NCBI GenBank assembly: GCA_947504115.1
Contig: CANNGH010000011.1
Coordinates: 25,712-89,711, forward strand
Reading direction: 5' to 3'
Origin: an uncultured Sedimentitalea sp.
Lineage (GTDB): Bacteria; Pseudomonadota; Alphaproteobacteria; Rhodobacterales; Rhodobacteraceae
Length of the DNA stretch: 64,000 nt
Shown: positions 33,203 through 42,350 of the stretch, piece after piece
How positions within the stretch are numbered: the stretch's first letter is position 1
Layout of the letters: each line of letters begins with the position of its first letter
The notes under the pieces: model-generated
The model's database searches: none
Told to the model about the DNA's origin: nothing
The model's input: only the letters and a program-made list of their open reading frames with translations
Position numbers and translations under genes: made by a program

Positions 33203-34981
33203 TCAGAGCGGCCAGAGCAGCGGGATCAGCGCCGAGGCCAGCAGGCCGATGCTCAGGTTCAGCGGGATGCCCACACGCAGGAAATCGGTGAACCGATAGC
33301 CGCCCGGCCCGTAGACCATCATGTTGGTTTGATAGCCGATGGGCGTGGCGAACGACGCCGAGGCCGCGATCATCACCGCCACCACCAGCGGGCGCGGATC
33401 GAATCCCATCGCGCTGGCCAGCCCGATGGCGATGGGTGTCACCACCACCGCCACCGCGTTGTTGCTGACCAGTTCCGTCAGGATCGAGGTCAGCAGATAG
33501 ATCGCCCAGACCACCAGAAACGGTGGCAGCATCTTGAGCGTCGGTGCGATGCCGTTCACGATCATCTGCACCGCGCCCGAGCTTTCCAGCGCCGCGCCGA
33601 TCGCCAGCATCGAGAAGATCAGCGCCAGAAGCTGCCCGTCAATGAAGGAAAACGCCTCGTCCGCGTCGATACAGCCGGTGACCAGCACCACCGCGACGGC
33701 GAGGATCGACAACATCAGGATCGGCGCGACGCCCAAGGCCGCCAGCAGGACGATTCCGATCAGCGCGGCGATGGCGATGGGCGCATGACCGCGCCGGAAC
33801 GCGCGCGCCGATGGGCGCGACACCTCGACCATATCCATGTCCGACGACAAACGCTGGATGTCGGCGGGGGCGCCCTCCAGAAGCAGCGTATCGCCGACGC
33901 GCACCACCAGCCCGTCCAGTTGCTGGCCGATATTCTGGTTCCGCCGGTGCACGGCCAGCGTATAGACGCCATACCGCCGCCGCAGCCGCAGCGATCCCAG
34001 CGTGCGCCCGACCATCTTGCAGCCGGGCGTGATCAGCACCTCGACGGTGTTGGTTTCCACGGCCGAGATCTGATCGACGCGCTTCAGTTCCTTGTTGCTT
34101 TGCAGGCTGAGCAGTTCCGCCATCTGCGTGCGCAGCACCACCAGATCGCCGGCTTGCAACGTGACCCCGTCCAGATTGCGCCGCAACGACTGGTCGGCGC
34201 GGATCACGTCGATCAGACGCACGCCCTCGCGTTTGAACAATTGCACATCGGTGACCTCGCGTCCGATCAGGTTGGATTCGGGGGGGATGAACGCCTCGGT
34301 AAAGAATTTCATCTTCGAGCGGTCCGAAAGCAGCATCGCCATGCTGTCTCGGTCGGGCAGTAGACGCGGCGCGACGAAACGCAGGTAAAGCATCCCCCAC
34401 GCCACCACCGCGATGCCCAGCGGCGTCACCTCGAAAATCGAGAACGCCGCCAGCCCCTGCGCCCGCGCCACACCATCGACCAGCAGGTTGGTCGAGGTGC
34501 CGATCAGCGTCAGCGTCCCGCCCAGGATCGCGCCATAGCTGAGCGGGATCAGCAGCTTGCTGGGTGCCATGTCCAGCGTGCGGGCCAGCTGGATGAAGAC
34601 CGGGATCATCACCACGACGACCGGCGTGTTCGAGACCACCGCCGATGCGGCCACCACAAACGCCATCAGCATGAGGATGGCGATGCGCGGGCGCACCTGC
34701 GCCTGTTTCTGCGCCAGCGTGGTGAAGGCATGCAACGCCCCTGTGCGCACCAGCGCGCCCATGATGATGAACATCGCCGCAATGGTCCACGGGGCGGGGT
34801 TGGCCAGCACCGGCAGCGCCGCCTCGTAAGGCAAGACGCCGGAGATCAGCATCAGCGCGACGCCCGCAATGGCGACGACCTCGGTCGGCAGCGTCTCGCG
34901 CAGGAAGAACACGAACATGACGCTCACGATGATCAGCGCAACAACGGCGCTGCCCGTGTCCGAAAGCTGGAGGAAATTCAT
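33203..34981 (-). CDS. SLC13-family permease with two RCK_C domains
   Basis: A 592-residue membrane protein of the divalent anion:sodium symporter/ArsB superfamily. Hydrophobic helices fill residues 5-180 and about 390-590, and two TrkA-C (RCK_C) domains occupy the middle cytoplasmic part: FKREGVRLIDVIRADQSLRR then LQAGDLVVLRTQMAELLSL, and MVGRTLGSLRLRRRYGVYTL then LVVRVGDTLLLEGAPADI. The SNTPVVVVMIP segment near 120 and SNNAVAVVVTPIAIGLASA near 510 are the repeated SN(T/N)-x-A motifs of the substrate site. Substrate (sulfate, dicarboxylate or other anion) is undetermined; the RCK domains imply gating by a nucleotide or ion. Confidence 0.9.
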   Translation of the reverse strand: MNFLQLSDTGSAVVALIIVSVMFVFFLRETLPTEVVAIAGVALMLISGVLPYEAALPVLANPAPWTIAAMFIIMGALVRTGALHAFTTLAQKQAQVRPRIAILMLMAFVVAASAVVSNTPVVVVMIPVFIQLARTLDMAPSKLLIPLSYGAILGGTLTLIGTSTNLLVDGVARAQGLAAFSIFEVTPLGIAVVAWGMLYLRFVAPRLLPDRDSMAMLLSDRSKMKFFTEAFIPPESNLIGREVTDVQLFKREGVRLIDVIRADQSLRRNLDGVTLQAGDLVVLRTQMAELLSLQSNKELKRVDQISAVETNTVEVLITPGCKMVGRTLGSLRLRRRYGVYTLAVHRRNQNIGQQLDGLVVRVGDTLLLEGAPADIQRLSSDMDMVEVSRPSARAFRRGHAPIAIAALIGIVLLAALGVAPILMLSILAVAVVLVTGCIDADEAFSFIDGQLLALIFSMLAIGAALESSGAVQMIVNGIAPTLKMLPPFLVVWAIYLLTSILTELVSNNAVAVVVTPIAIGLASAMGFDPRPLVVAVMIAASASFATPIGYQTNMMVYGPGGYRFTDFLRVGIPLNLSIGLLASALIPLLWPL

Positions 34982-35127
34982 ATCGGTTGTGGTCTGCCCA
35001 TGCCCGTTGCACGCCGGATGGCTGACGCCCAGCTTCCCCGATCAATGCGCCGGGGGCAAGCGCCATATCCCGGCGCGACCGACAAGCCGGAGCCCTCAGG
35101 CGGCATGAACGATGGCGATCCGTGCCG

Positions 35128-35940
35128 TCACGGGCCGGCGTGCTCCAGCCGGCCGCCGATGCGGATCATGCGGATTTTCTGCGCCTTGCCGGTGGCGTCG
35201 TCGGTCTCGACATAGACGCCGGACAGCGTCGCCTCGTCCATTGCAGGGGTGAACCGGGCCTTGGGCATGCCGGTCACAAAGCGGCGCATCGGTTCGCATT
35301 TGTCCATGCCGATCACCGAATTGTAGTCGCCGCACATGCCCGCATCGCTTTGATAGGCGGTGCCGCGGGGCAGGATCTGCGCATCCGCCGTGGGCACATG
35401 GGTATGCGTGCCCACCACGAGGCTGGCGCGCCCGTCGCAAAAATGCCCCATCGCCATCTTTTCCGAGGTCGCCTCGCAATGCATGTCGACGATCACCGCG
35501 CTGGCCTGCCCGCCCAATGGGTGCGATTTCAGCACCGGTTCGATGGCCGAGAACGGATCGTCGAACGGGCGGTTCATGAACACCCGTCCCAGCGCCTGCG
35601 CCACCAGCACCTTGCGCCCGCCCCTGGCCTCAAACAGCCGCGCGCCCTTGCCGGGCGCGGCTTTGGCGAAATTCAGCGGCCGCACCACGCGCGGTTCGGT
35701 CTCGATGAATTGCAGCATGTCCTTTTGGTCGAAGGCGTGATCGCCCAGCGTGACGCAATCGGCCCCGGCATCCAGGATCAGCTTGGCGTGATCGCCGGTC
35801 AGGCCCATCCCGCCCGACGCGTTCTCGCCATTGACCACGACGAAATCCAACCGCCAGTCGTCACGCAGCCGCGCAAGGTTGTCCCGGATGGCGGCGCGCC
35901 CGGCGCGGCCCATCACGTCGCCCAGAAAAAGCAATCTCAT
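35128..35940 (-). CDS. ymdB: YmdB-type metallophosphoesterase (TIGR00282)
   Basis: A 270-residue calcineurin-like phosphoesterase. Metal ligands are visible in the segments FLGDVMGRAGR near residues 5-15, NGENASGG near 37-44, DCVTLGDHAFDQ near 61-72, DMHCEATSEK near 149-158 and GTHTHVPTAD near 174-183. Bacillus YmdB hydrolyses 2-prime,3-prime-cyclic nucleotides and influences biofilm and motility; the role in alphaproteobacteria is untested. It is a single gene between the SLC13 permease and the Mla-type lipoprotein gene, all on the minus strand. Confidence 0.92.
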   Translation of the reverse strand: MRLLFLGDVMGRAGRAAIRDNLARLRDDWRLDFVVVNGENASGGMGLTGDHAKLILDAGADCVTLGDHAFDQKDMLQFIETEPRVVRPLNFAKAAPGKGARLFEARGGRKVLVAQALGRVFMNRPFDDPFSAIEPVLKSHPLGGQASAVIVDMHCEATSEKMAMGHFCDGRASLVVGTHTHVPTADAQILPRGTAYQSDAGMCGDYNSVIGMDKCEPMRRFVTGMPKARFTPAMDEATLSGVYVETDDATGKAQKIRMIRIGGRLEHAGP

Positions 35941-36000
35941 GCAAACGTGTTAAGGCGGAAACCCGCCACGGGCAAGTCCCCGACACCTTCCGCCGTCATG

Positions 36001-36615
36001 TCACGCGGCAGCGGCGGCCCAATTCGCCATTTCCGGCAAAAGCGTGTTCAGCGCCGCCTGGAACGCCGCCACGACAGCAGCAGGCGAATCGTCGGCGGCG
36101 GGCGCGGTCTGCCGCCAGACACGGCTGGCAATCACGCGCTGGTCACGGTCGCGCAGCAGCGTCAGCGTCATGTCCACCGTGACGTTCAGCACATCGCCCG
36201 TCACTTCGGCCTGGAACGCGTCAAGCCGGGTCAGCAGCGCGACATCGGGCACAGGTCCGCCCTCGCCCGGACCGACATAGCCCAGCCGCCCGGTGCCCGC
36301 GATCGAGCGGATCAGCAGCGATTGCATGACCTCGGGCAGGTCGTCCGCCCAGCGCGCATCGGGCAGATAGGTGATCGCCAGCGGCGACGGCTTGATCATG
36401 ATCCGGTCGGTCGCGATGGCGGCGGCGGCGTCGGGGCGCGCCACCAGCAGGGTCCGCCCGGATCGCCGCCCGCCCGCCGGCCCCGAAGCCGGGATCAGGT
36501 CATATGTGTTCAGCGGCGTCGCCGCCGTGTTCAACGAGGTCAGCGCGGTGCAGCCCCCGAGACTTGCGGCGCCCCCCAGCAGGGCAAATCGGCGGGTCAT
36601 CATCATGGGTCGCAT
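36001..36615 (-). CDS. ABC-type transport auxiliary lipoprotein (PqiC/YmbA-like)
   Basis: A 204-residue outer-membrane-directed lipoprotein. After a short basic N-terminus the hydrophobic segment FALLGGAASLGGC ends in a lipobox with the lipidated Cys near residue 22. The mature domain begins NTYDLIPASGP and contains the DUF330/PqiC pattern around ATDRIMIKPSPLAITYLPDA and WADDLPEVMQSLLI. Such lipoproteins pair with MCE proteins and ABC permeases in lipid transport. The ATG lies four bases after the MCE gene stop, so it is the distal gene of the operon. Confidence 0.82.
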   Translation of the reverse strand: MRPMMMTRRFALLGGAASLGGCTALTSLNTAATPLNTYDLIPASGPAGGRRSGRTLLVARPDAAAAIATDRIMIKPSPLAITYLPDARWADDLPEVMQSLLIRSIAGTGRLGYVGPGEGGPVPDVALLTRLDAFQAEVTGDVLNVTVDMTLTLLRDRDQRVIASRVWRQTAPAADDSPAAVVAAFQAALNTLLPEMANWAAAAA

Positions 36616-36619
36616 CCTG

Positions 36620-38335
36620 TCATCTCCGATATTCGGGCACACGTTCATCCAGCAGGAACCGGGCCGGATCCCGTCCGATCCGGCGCACCAGCTGCTCCAG
36701 CGACCGCACGAGGCTGCGGGCCTCGGACCCCAGCCGCGAAAGTTCCGGCAGGCCGCTGCCGGTGAACTGGGTGATACCGGGGGCGGCCCCCTCGACGGTC
36801 GATTTCACCTGGCCAACCACCTCGTCGGCGCGGGCGATCAGGGCGCGCAGGTCGGCGGTGATGGCAGGCAGATCGTCAGACACCTGTTCCGCCGCCGCGC
36901 TGATCCTGTCGCTGGCCTGGCGTATATCGGTCAGCACCGGGCTGAGATCGGTGGACATGACGCCCGTCGCCGTGTCGAACGCCGTTTCCGCCGACGCGAG
37001 CGCGCGGTCCGTCGCCCCGAGCGAGCGGTCGAGATTGTCCATGGTCTGACCCGCACGTTCGAATATCTGCGTCGCCGTTGTCAGCGTCTTTTGCGCATCC
37101 GCCGCCAGCGGGTCCAGCCGTCCGGTCAACCCCGTCAGATCATTGGCCACGCGATCCACAGCGTCGGACGCCGTGGCGACGGCCCCGCGAATATCGGCGA
37201 CCACGACGGGCACGTCCTCGTTGACGACGGTCTCGACCGTGGCGATGGCGCTTTGGGCATCGGCCAGCACCTTGCGCGCGTCCGACACAAGAAGGGTGCC
37301 TTCGCCATCCACCAGTTCATAGAAGCTGTCCGACGCGCCGGTAACGGCGGAAAACGCACTGTCGGCCTCGGTCAGGGTCGTTTCAAGCTGCGTCAGGCGC
37401 GCATTCAGAAGGTCCGCGGTTTCGCCGAACCCGTCCAGCGTGCTGCCCGAGCGTTGCGACAGATCGACAACGGCCGCATTCAGCGCGTCCACCGTATCGG
37501 AAATCTGCGTCACGATGCCGGGAACCTGTTCGCGCATCAGCTTTTCGGCCTCGGCAAAGGCGGCCCCCGCGTTGTCGATGGCCCCGGTCGAAGAGGTGAT
37601 CGCCGCTTCGGTCGAATCGAACGCCCCGGTGGCCGCCGCCAATGTCTCGTCCGCATTGACCAGCGTGGTCTGGATCGAGGCGCCGATGGCGTCCAGCCGA
37701 TCCGTGAACAGGGTGATCTGCTCGGTCGCGTCGCCGACGATGCCGGTGATCGAGGAAAAATCGCTCAGCGCCTGCTCCAGCCCGCCCGACGCGGAGTCGA
37801 GGTTGCGCAGGATGTTGCCAACATAGGCCTGGTTCTCGGGTCCGGCAATTTCCTGGAACCGTTCCAGAAGTCTCGTCGCCTCGGTGATCAGGTCGGGCGC
37901 GTCCTCGACCAGTTGCTGCACGGTGGAGCGGCGCGAGGCGATGATCGGGATTTCACCCGGCGGCGCGGTCAGCTCCGGCGCGTCGCGCTGCCTGTTGGAC
38001 AGTGAGATATAGGACACCCCCGTAACGCCCGACGAACTGAGTTGCGCCACGGTGTCTTCGCGCACCGGGGTCGTCGCGTCGATCTCGATGGCGACGAAGA
38101 CCTTCGAAGGGTCGTCTTCCCAGATGCGCAGGTCGATCACCCTCCCGACCGCGATACCGTTGAACTGCACATCGCCCGACGTGCTCAGCCCCGACACATC
38201 GTCGAACAGGATGCCATAGGTCGCGTATTGCCGGTCAAGCTGCACGCTGGCCAGCCAGACCATGAAGCCCAGCGTACCGATGATGCCCGCCAGCGTGAAA
38301 GCACCGATCAGGATGAAGTTCGCGCGCGTTTCCAT
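36620..38335 (-). CDS. MCE/MlaD-family lipid transport protein
   Basis: A 571-residue inner-membrane-anchored periplasmic protein. One N-terminal helix (residues 8-28) is followed by a single MCE domain, YGILFDDVSGLSTSGDVQFN near 40-59 and GIAVGRVIDLRIWEDDPSKV, with SSSGVTGVSYISLSN near 98-112. The remaining 430 residues are acidic, alanine- and threonine-rich and predicted to form very long helices, like the tunnel-forming C-terminus of PqiB/LetB or Mce proteins, longer than the short MlaD tail. It should bridge permease and lipoprotein. Overlaps the ATPase gene by one base. Confidence 0.88.
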   Translation of the reverse strand: METRANFILIGAFTLAGIIGTLGFMVWLASVQLDRQYATYGILFDDVSGLSTSGDVQFNGIAVGRVIDLRIWEDDPSKVFVAIEIDATTPVREDTVAQLSSSGVTGVSYISLSNRQRDAPELTAPPGEIPIIASRRSTVQQLVEDAPDLITEATRLLERFQEIAGPENQAYVGNILRNLDSASGGLEQALSDFSSITGIVGDATEQITLFTDRLDAIGASIQTTLVNADETLAAATGAFDSTEAAITSSTGAIDNAGAAFAEAEKLMREQVPGIVTQISDTVDALNAAVVDLSQRSGSTLDGFGETADLLNARLTQLETTLTEADSAFSAVTGASDSFYELVDGEGTLLVSDARKVLADAQSAIATVETVVNEDVPVVVADIRGAVATASDAVDRVANDLTGLTGRLDPLAADAQKTLTTATQIFERAGQTMDNLDRSLGATDRALASAETAFDTATGVMSTDLSPVLTDIRQASDRISAAAEQVSDDLPAITADLRALIARADEVVGQVKSTVEGAAPGITQFTGSGLPELSRLGSEARSLVRSLEQLVRRIGRDPARFLLDERVPEYRR

Positions 38336-39120
38336 CAGCGCCCCCCTTTCGTTTCCAGCGCGGCCCGCGCCCGCGGCCCGTGGAAATATTCATGCACCCA
38401 GGGGTGATCCACCTCCAGCATCTCGGCCATGGTGCCGACGGCCAGCACCTTTTTCTCGGCCAGCACGGCAATTCGGTCGCAGATTGCATGCAAAGAGTCC
38501 AGATCATGCGTGACCAGAAACACCGTCAGGCCCAGCGCCGCCTGCAATCGCAGGATCAGCGTGTCAAAGGCCGCTGCCCCGATCGGATCCAGCCCGGCGG
38601 TGGGTTCGTCCAGAAACACGATTTCCGGGTCCAGCGCAATGGCGCGGGCGAACCCGGCGCGCTTGCGCATGCCCCCCGACAGTTCCGAGGGGTATTTCGT
38701 CTGCGCCACCTCGGCCAGTCCGACCATGCGCACCTTGATCCCCGCCAGCGTCTCGCGCAGATCGTCGGACAGGTCCAGTTGCTCGCGCATCGGGGCCTCG
38801 ACGTTCTGGCGCACGGTCAGCGACGAGAACAGCGCGCCATCCTGGAACATGACGCCCCAGCGGCGGCGCAGGTTGCGGTATTCGTCGGGCGAGGTGTCGC
38901 GCACGTTCTCGCCGAAGACCTCGATCCGGCCCGCGTCGGGTTTCAGCAACCCGACGATCTGTTGCAGCAGCACCGACTTGCCGGTGCCCGAGCCGCCGAC
39001 GATGCCGATGATCTCGCCCCGGCGCACGTCCAGATCCAGACCGTCATGCACGGTATGGCTGCCAAAGCTTTTCACCAGTCCGCGCACCTTGATGATGGGT
39101 TCTGTTCCGCTCTCGCTCAT
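38335..39120 (-). CDS. ABC transporter ATP-binding protein, MlaF-like
   Basis: An ABC ATPase of about 261 residues energising MCE-type lipid transport. Walker A GGSGTGKS near residues 42-49, signature LSGGMRKRAGFARAIA near 146-161 (the Mla-type GGM-x-KR variant), Walker B IVFLDEPTAGLDP near 168-180, and the switch His in VTHDLDSL. A GTG three bases further upstream overlaps the permease stop (GTGA) and is an equal candidate start. The gene order permease-ATPase-MCE-lipoprotein with overlapping ends marks a tight operon. Confidence 0.92.
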   Translation of the reverse strand: MSESGTEPIIKVRGLVKSFGSHTVHDGLDLDVRRGEIIGIVGGSGTGKSVLLQQIVGLLKPDAGRIEVFGENVRDTSPDEYRNLRRRWGVMFQDGALFSSLTVRQNVEAPMREQLDLSDDLRETLAGIKVRMVGLAEVAQTKYPSELSGGMRKRAGFARAIALDPEIVFLDEPTAGLDPIGAAAFDTLILRLQAALGLTVFLVTHDLDSLHAICDRIAVLAEKKVLAVGTMAEMLEVDHPWVHEYFHGPRARAALETKGGR

Positions 39121-40250
39121 CACACCCCCACCAATGCAAAGAACACCGAGAATACCGCATCCACCACGATCACCATGAAGATCGCCAGAACCACCGAGGT
39201 CGAGGTCAGCCGGCCCAGCGATTCCGCGTTGCCGCCGACCTTCATGCCCTCGTAACAGCCGATGATGCCGATGATCAGCGCAAAGAACGGCGCCTTGATC
39301 ATGCCGACCCCGAAATGCCAGACATCGGTATTGGAGACCAGCCGCGACTGGAACACCGAGGGCGACACGCCCAGTTCAAGCCACGACATGATCGCGCCGC
39401 CGACCAGGCCGGACACATCCGCGATCAGACCCAGGATCGGCAGCATCAGTATCAGAGCCAGTATCCGCGGCACCACGAGGATCTCCATCGGGTTCAGGCC
39501 CAAGGTGCGCATGGCGTCGATCTCCTCGCGCATCTTCATCGACCCGATGGCAGCGGTAAAGGCCGAACCCGACCGCCCGGCAACGATGATCGCCGTCAAC
39601 AGGATGCCCAGTTCGCGCAAGACTGAAATCGCGATCAGATCGACCACGAAGACCTCGGCCCCGAACTGGCGCAATTGCGTCGCGCCCTGAAACGCCAGCA
39701 CCACGCCGATCAGGAACGCCATCAGCGCGACGATGGGAATCGCGTTCCAGCCGACCTGCTGCATGTGATGCACCAGCGACGTCATGCGAAAGCGGCGCGG
39801 ATGGATCGCCAGACGGCCCATCACCGCGATCACCTCGCCCAGGAAGCTGGTCAGTTCCAGCGCGATCCGACCTGCATTTGCCGTCGCGCGCCCGATATCC
39901 TCGATCCGGTCGGAGAGTGTCGGGCGGCTTTCGGCCTCTGCGGTTTCGGGCGGCATGCTGGCGCGGACGGTTTCCAGAAGCTGGCTTTGCGCGTCGCTCG
40001 CGCCTTTGATCGACACGTCATCGCCGTCCGGTGAGATGCGGCGCCCGAGATCGAGGATGAACCACGCTCCGGCGGTATCCAGGTGTTCGATCCCGGAAAT
40101 GTCGATCGCCCGCGCCTCGGCCACATCGCGGTCCAGCCGCTCCACCGTCTCGATCAACAGATCGCCGGACAGGAAGACACAGCCATCCGAAACGGTCGCA
40201 TCGACGGTTGCGGACCGGCTCTCCTCTGTCTGGGCTGGGCGTGGCGTCAT
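39120..40250 (-). CDS. MlaE-family permease with N-terminal STAS domain
   Basis: A 376-residue permease. Residues 10-110 form a STAS-like domain (RAIDISGIEHLDTAGAWFIL), as in a subset of alphaproteobacterial MlaE proteins, and residues 165-376 the MlaE core with IPIVALMAFLIGVVLAFQGA, LRELGILLTAIIVAGRSGSA and MKMREEIDAMRTLGLNPMEI, the coupling-helix region. Fusing STAS, which in E. coli is the separate MlaB, explains why no mlaB gene is nearby. The start at 40250 has GGGACGG upstream. First gene of the operon; the 290-bp region upstream shows no obvious operator. Confidence 0.9.
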   Translation of the reverse strand: MTPRPAQTEESRSATVDATVSDGCVFLSGDLLIETVERLDRDVAEARAIDISGIEHLDTAGAWFILDLGRRISPDGDDVSIKGASDAQSQLLETVRASMPPETAEAESRPTLSDRIEDIGRATANAGRIALELTSFLGEVIAVMGRLAIHPRRFRMTSLVHHMQQVGWNAIPIVALMAFLIGVVLAFQGATQLRQFGAEVFVVDLIAISVLRELGILLTAIIVAGRSGSAFTAAIGSMKMREEIDAMRTLGLNPMEILVVPRILALILMLPILGLIADVSGLVGGAIMSWLELGVSPSVFQSRLVSNTDVWHFGVGMIKAPFFALIIGIIGCYEGMKVGGNAESLGRLTSTSVVLAIFMVIVVDAVFSVFFALVGV

Positions 40251-40540
40251 CGTTCCGTCCCGGTGTTCACGGCGTTCAATCCGACGGGGCGTCGCAACAT
40301 GCCGCGCCGGTGCCGCCCTACTTACAGAACACGCCGCAAGGCATCCATCGGGCAAATCACATTATTTTCCGACCGTGACCTGCCGATCCCACCTGGCTCA
40401 TCCGGCGGGATCGGCAGGCTTACCGTCCGGCATCCCTTCCTGGCGTGTCGGCGCTGGCCACTGCACCTTGATATGGGTTAAATACACGCGACGGATTGCG
40501 TGCTATCGTTACGCAACGAAACGCGATGGAGTATGAACAT

Positions 40541-40951
40541 ATGCCCTATTGGGACAAACGTCAGGTTGCCCCCGGCGTGAAATTGCAATGGGGTCCGCTT
40601 TCGGCCCCGCAACTATACGGCGTGCTGCATTTTCAAAGCACCTTCATGGGCGAGAGCGAGAGGGTTTCGGCGAACTGGTTGAAGCGGCAACAGGATTTCG
40701 CCGGCTTGGCGCTGCGCACGGGGACCGAGATGTCCAAGGCCGGACTGGCCGATCCGGCATATGCGCTGAAACTGTTGACCGATTTGCAGACGGCCTCGGC
40801 GCAGCACCTGAGCGACGACATGCGCGAGTGCACCGAGATGGCGGCGCGCTGCATGAGCTGCCTGTTTCCCGGCTCGAATCGCCCGGCATCATCAGCGGAC
40901 GACACGAATACGCCGTCCAAATCCGCCGCGCAGATCCCCGACGCGGCCTGA
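40541..40951 (+). CDS. Phasin-like small protein
   Basis: A 136-residue helical protein. QLYGVLHFQSTFMGESERVS then ANWLKRQQDFAGLALRTGTE and a helix with TDLQTASAQHLSDDMRECTE resemble the phasin domain that coats polyhydroxyalkanoate granules, though the match is modest. The C-terminal 30 residues are polar and disordered. The ATG at 40541 has GGAG nine bases upstream; earlier ATGs at 40496 and 40526 do not. If it is a phasin, it connects to the PHB-depolymerase-like esterase only in theme, not in operon. Alternative: a small stress protein of unknown type. Confidence 0.5.
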   Translation: MPYWDKRQVAPGVKLQWGPLSAPQLYGVLHFQSTFMGESERVSANWLKRQQDFAGLALRTGTEMSKAGLADPAYALKLLTDLQTASAQHLSDDMRECTEMAARCMSCLFPGSNRPASSADDTNTPSKSAAQIPDAA

Positions 40952-41023
40952 ACCGCGCCGCAGGCGGCATTCCGCCCAAGGGCCGCCGCGGCAATCGGCT
41001 GCACCCCTATCGCTGTTTTCCCG

Positions 41024-41048
41024 ATCCCCGTCCGCCCCGGACGGGGAT
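41024..41048. other. Perfect 11-bp hairpin between phasin-like and baeRF genes
   Basis: ATCCCCGTCCG (41024-41034), loop CCC, CGGACGGGGAT (41038-41048). Very stable on either strand, 72 bp after the phasin-like stop. No T-run follows on the plus strand, so it may be a Rho-assisted terminator or mRNA end stabiliser rather than an intrinsic terminator. Confidence 0.55.
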
Positions 41049-41105
41049 AAAGGGTATGCGTGATCGCATGTTGCGATAACAGCCCAGCTTTCTGGAGATT
41101 TTTGA

Positions 41106-42224
41106 ATGCTTTACGTCGACATGCCAACCGCGCGCGAAATCGGTGCGCTCAACCAGGTGCGATCCGATGCCTGTGTCTCGATCTATCTTGAAACCACGCC
41201 GCTGACGCAAAAGATCGGCGAAAGCCGCACGAAACTCGGCAATCTGGTCAAGACGGCGATCGGCCAACTGGAAGCGGCGGAGTTCGACAAGCGGCGCATC
41301 TGGTCCTTGCAGGAACATTTTGACGTCCTGCTGGAAGATGACGATTTCTGGGAGCATCAGGCCCACAGCCTCGCCATTCTGGCGACTCCGGACCGTATCC
41401 GAACTTACCGTCTGGCCAACAAGCTGACCGATATGGTCGAGGTCTCGGACCGCTTTCATCTGAAACCGCTGCTGCGCGCGATCGCCTTTCCCCATGCCGC
41501 CCATGTTCTGGCGGTGTCCGAGAATGCGGTGCGGCTGGTCGAGGTGTCCTCGGCCCTGCCGGCACGAGAAATCCGCGTGCCGAACATGCCGCGCGATGCG
41601 GCCAGCGCCGTCGGCAAAGCGTCGATCAACGACAGCGGGGCGGGCCGGCGCATCGGTGGACTGGAAGGCCAGAAAATCCGTCTGGGCCAATATATCCGCA
41701 AGATCGATGCAGCCTTGCGCCCGATCCTTGCCGATTCGGATATCCCGGTGATTCTGGCCTCGACCCTGCCGGTCGATTCGCTGTTCCGGTCGGTCAGCGC
41801 CGTTCCCCTTCTTCCCCAAAGCATCGAAACCAGCCCCGACCACATGAGCGAGGCCGACCTCGCCAAAGCCGCCAGACCGGTTCTCGATGCGTATTACGAC
41901 AGCCAGATCAGGGAATTTCACGACCTGTTCGATCAGCGCGCCGGGCAGAACCGGATCGCTACGGACATTTCGGATGCCGCGCGGGCGGCCACGTTCGGCG
42001 GTATCGACAGCCTGCTGATCGACATCGATTCCGTGGTCGAGGGCACGATCGACGACGAAACAGGCGCCGTGGCCTTCGGTCCCGAAGCCAGCGCCGGAAC
42101 CTACGGCATCGTCGATGAGATCGCCGGGCGCGCCCTGCGGTCAGGGGCGCGCGTCCTGGCGGTGCGCCGCAGCGACATTCCCGGCGAAAAGGACCTGGCG
42201 GCGATCCTGCGCTATCCGGTCTGA
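41106..42224 (+). CDS. eRF1-like protein of the bacterial archaeo-eukaryotic release factor (baeRF) group
   Basis: A 372-residue soluble protein. The N-terminal part SDACVSIYLETTPLTQKIGE then RTKLGNLVKTAIGQLE and later SLAILATPDRIRTYRLANKL follow the layout of baeRF proteins, bacterial relatives of eukaryotic eRF1/Pelota domain 2 with a domain 3-like end (AGRALRSGARVLAVRRSDIP). No GGQ motif is seen, so peptide release is not expected. The family is uncharacterised and has been proposed to act on ribosomes, for example in rescue or hibernation. It is preceded by a strong hairpin and followed by the structured mgtE leader. Family assignment is from memory of motifs and should be checked by profile search. 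Confidence 0.6.
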   Translation: MLYVDMPTAREIGALNQVRSDACVSIYLETTPLTQKIGESRTKLGNLVKTAIGQLEAAEFDKRRIWSLQEHFDVLLEDDDFWEHQAHSLAILATPDRIRTYRLANKLTDMVEVSDRFHLKPLLRAIAFPHAAHVLAVSENAVRLVEVSSALPAREIRVPNMPRDAASAVGKASINDSGAGRRIGGLEGQKIRLGQYIRKIDAALRPILADSDIPVILASTLPVDSLFRSVSAVPLLPQSIETSPDHMSEADLAKAARPVLDAYYDSQIREFHDLFDQRAGQNRIATDISDAARAATFGGIDSLLIDIDSVVEGTIDDETGAVAFGPEASAGTYGIVDEIAGRALRSGARVLAVRRSDIPGEKDLAAILRYPV

Positions 42225-42288
42225 CCTGCCCGGTGGCGCATCGCGTTTAACGGGTTTCAAGTATCCGCCGATTTGACGCGGCATCCTC

Positions 42289-42323
42289 TGGCGGGGGCCG
42301 GGCGATAAAAGTCCGGACCGCCA
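42289..42323 (+). promoter_or_regulatory. Structured mgtE leader, aptamer-like hairpin
   Basis: TGGCGG (42289-42294) pairs with CCGCCA (42318-42323), and inside it CCGG (42298-42301) pairs with CCGG (42313-42316), closing an 11-base loop GCGATAAAAGT. Together with the downstream terminator this forms a two-part leader typical of ion- or metabolite-sensing attenuators. I do not recognise a known riboswitch class. Confidence 0.45.
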
Positions 42324-42350
42324 TCGCAATTCGCACGGGCACGGATTAAA

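Noticed and set aside
32369..34363. A 664-codon open frame on the plus strand
   Set aside because: It is antisense to yebC and the SLC13 permease, both clear genes, has His/Arg/Gln-rich low-complexity content and no family. It is a shadow frame caused by codon bias.
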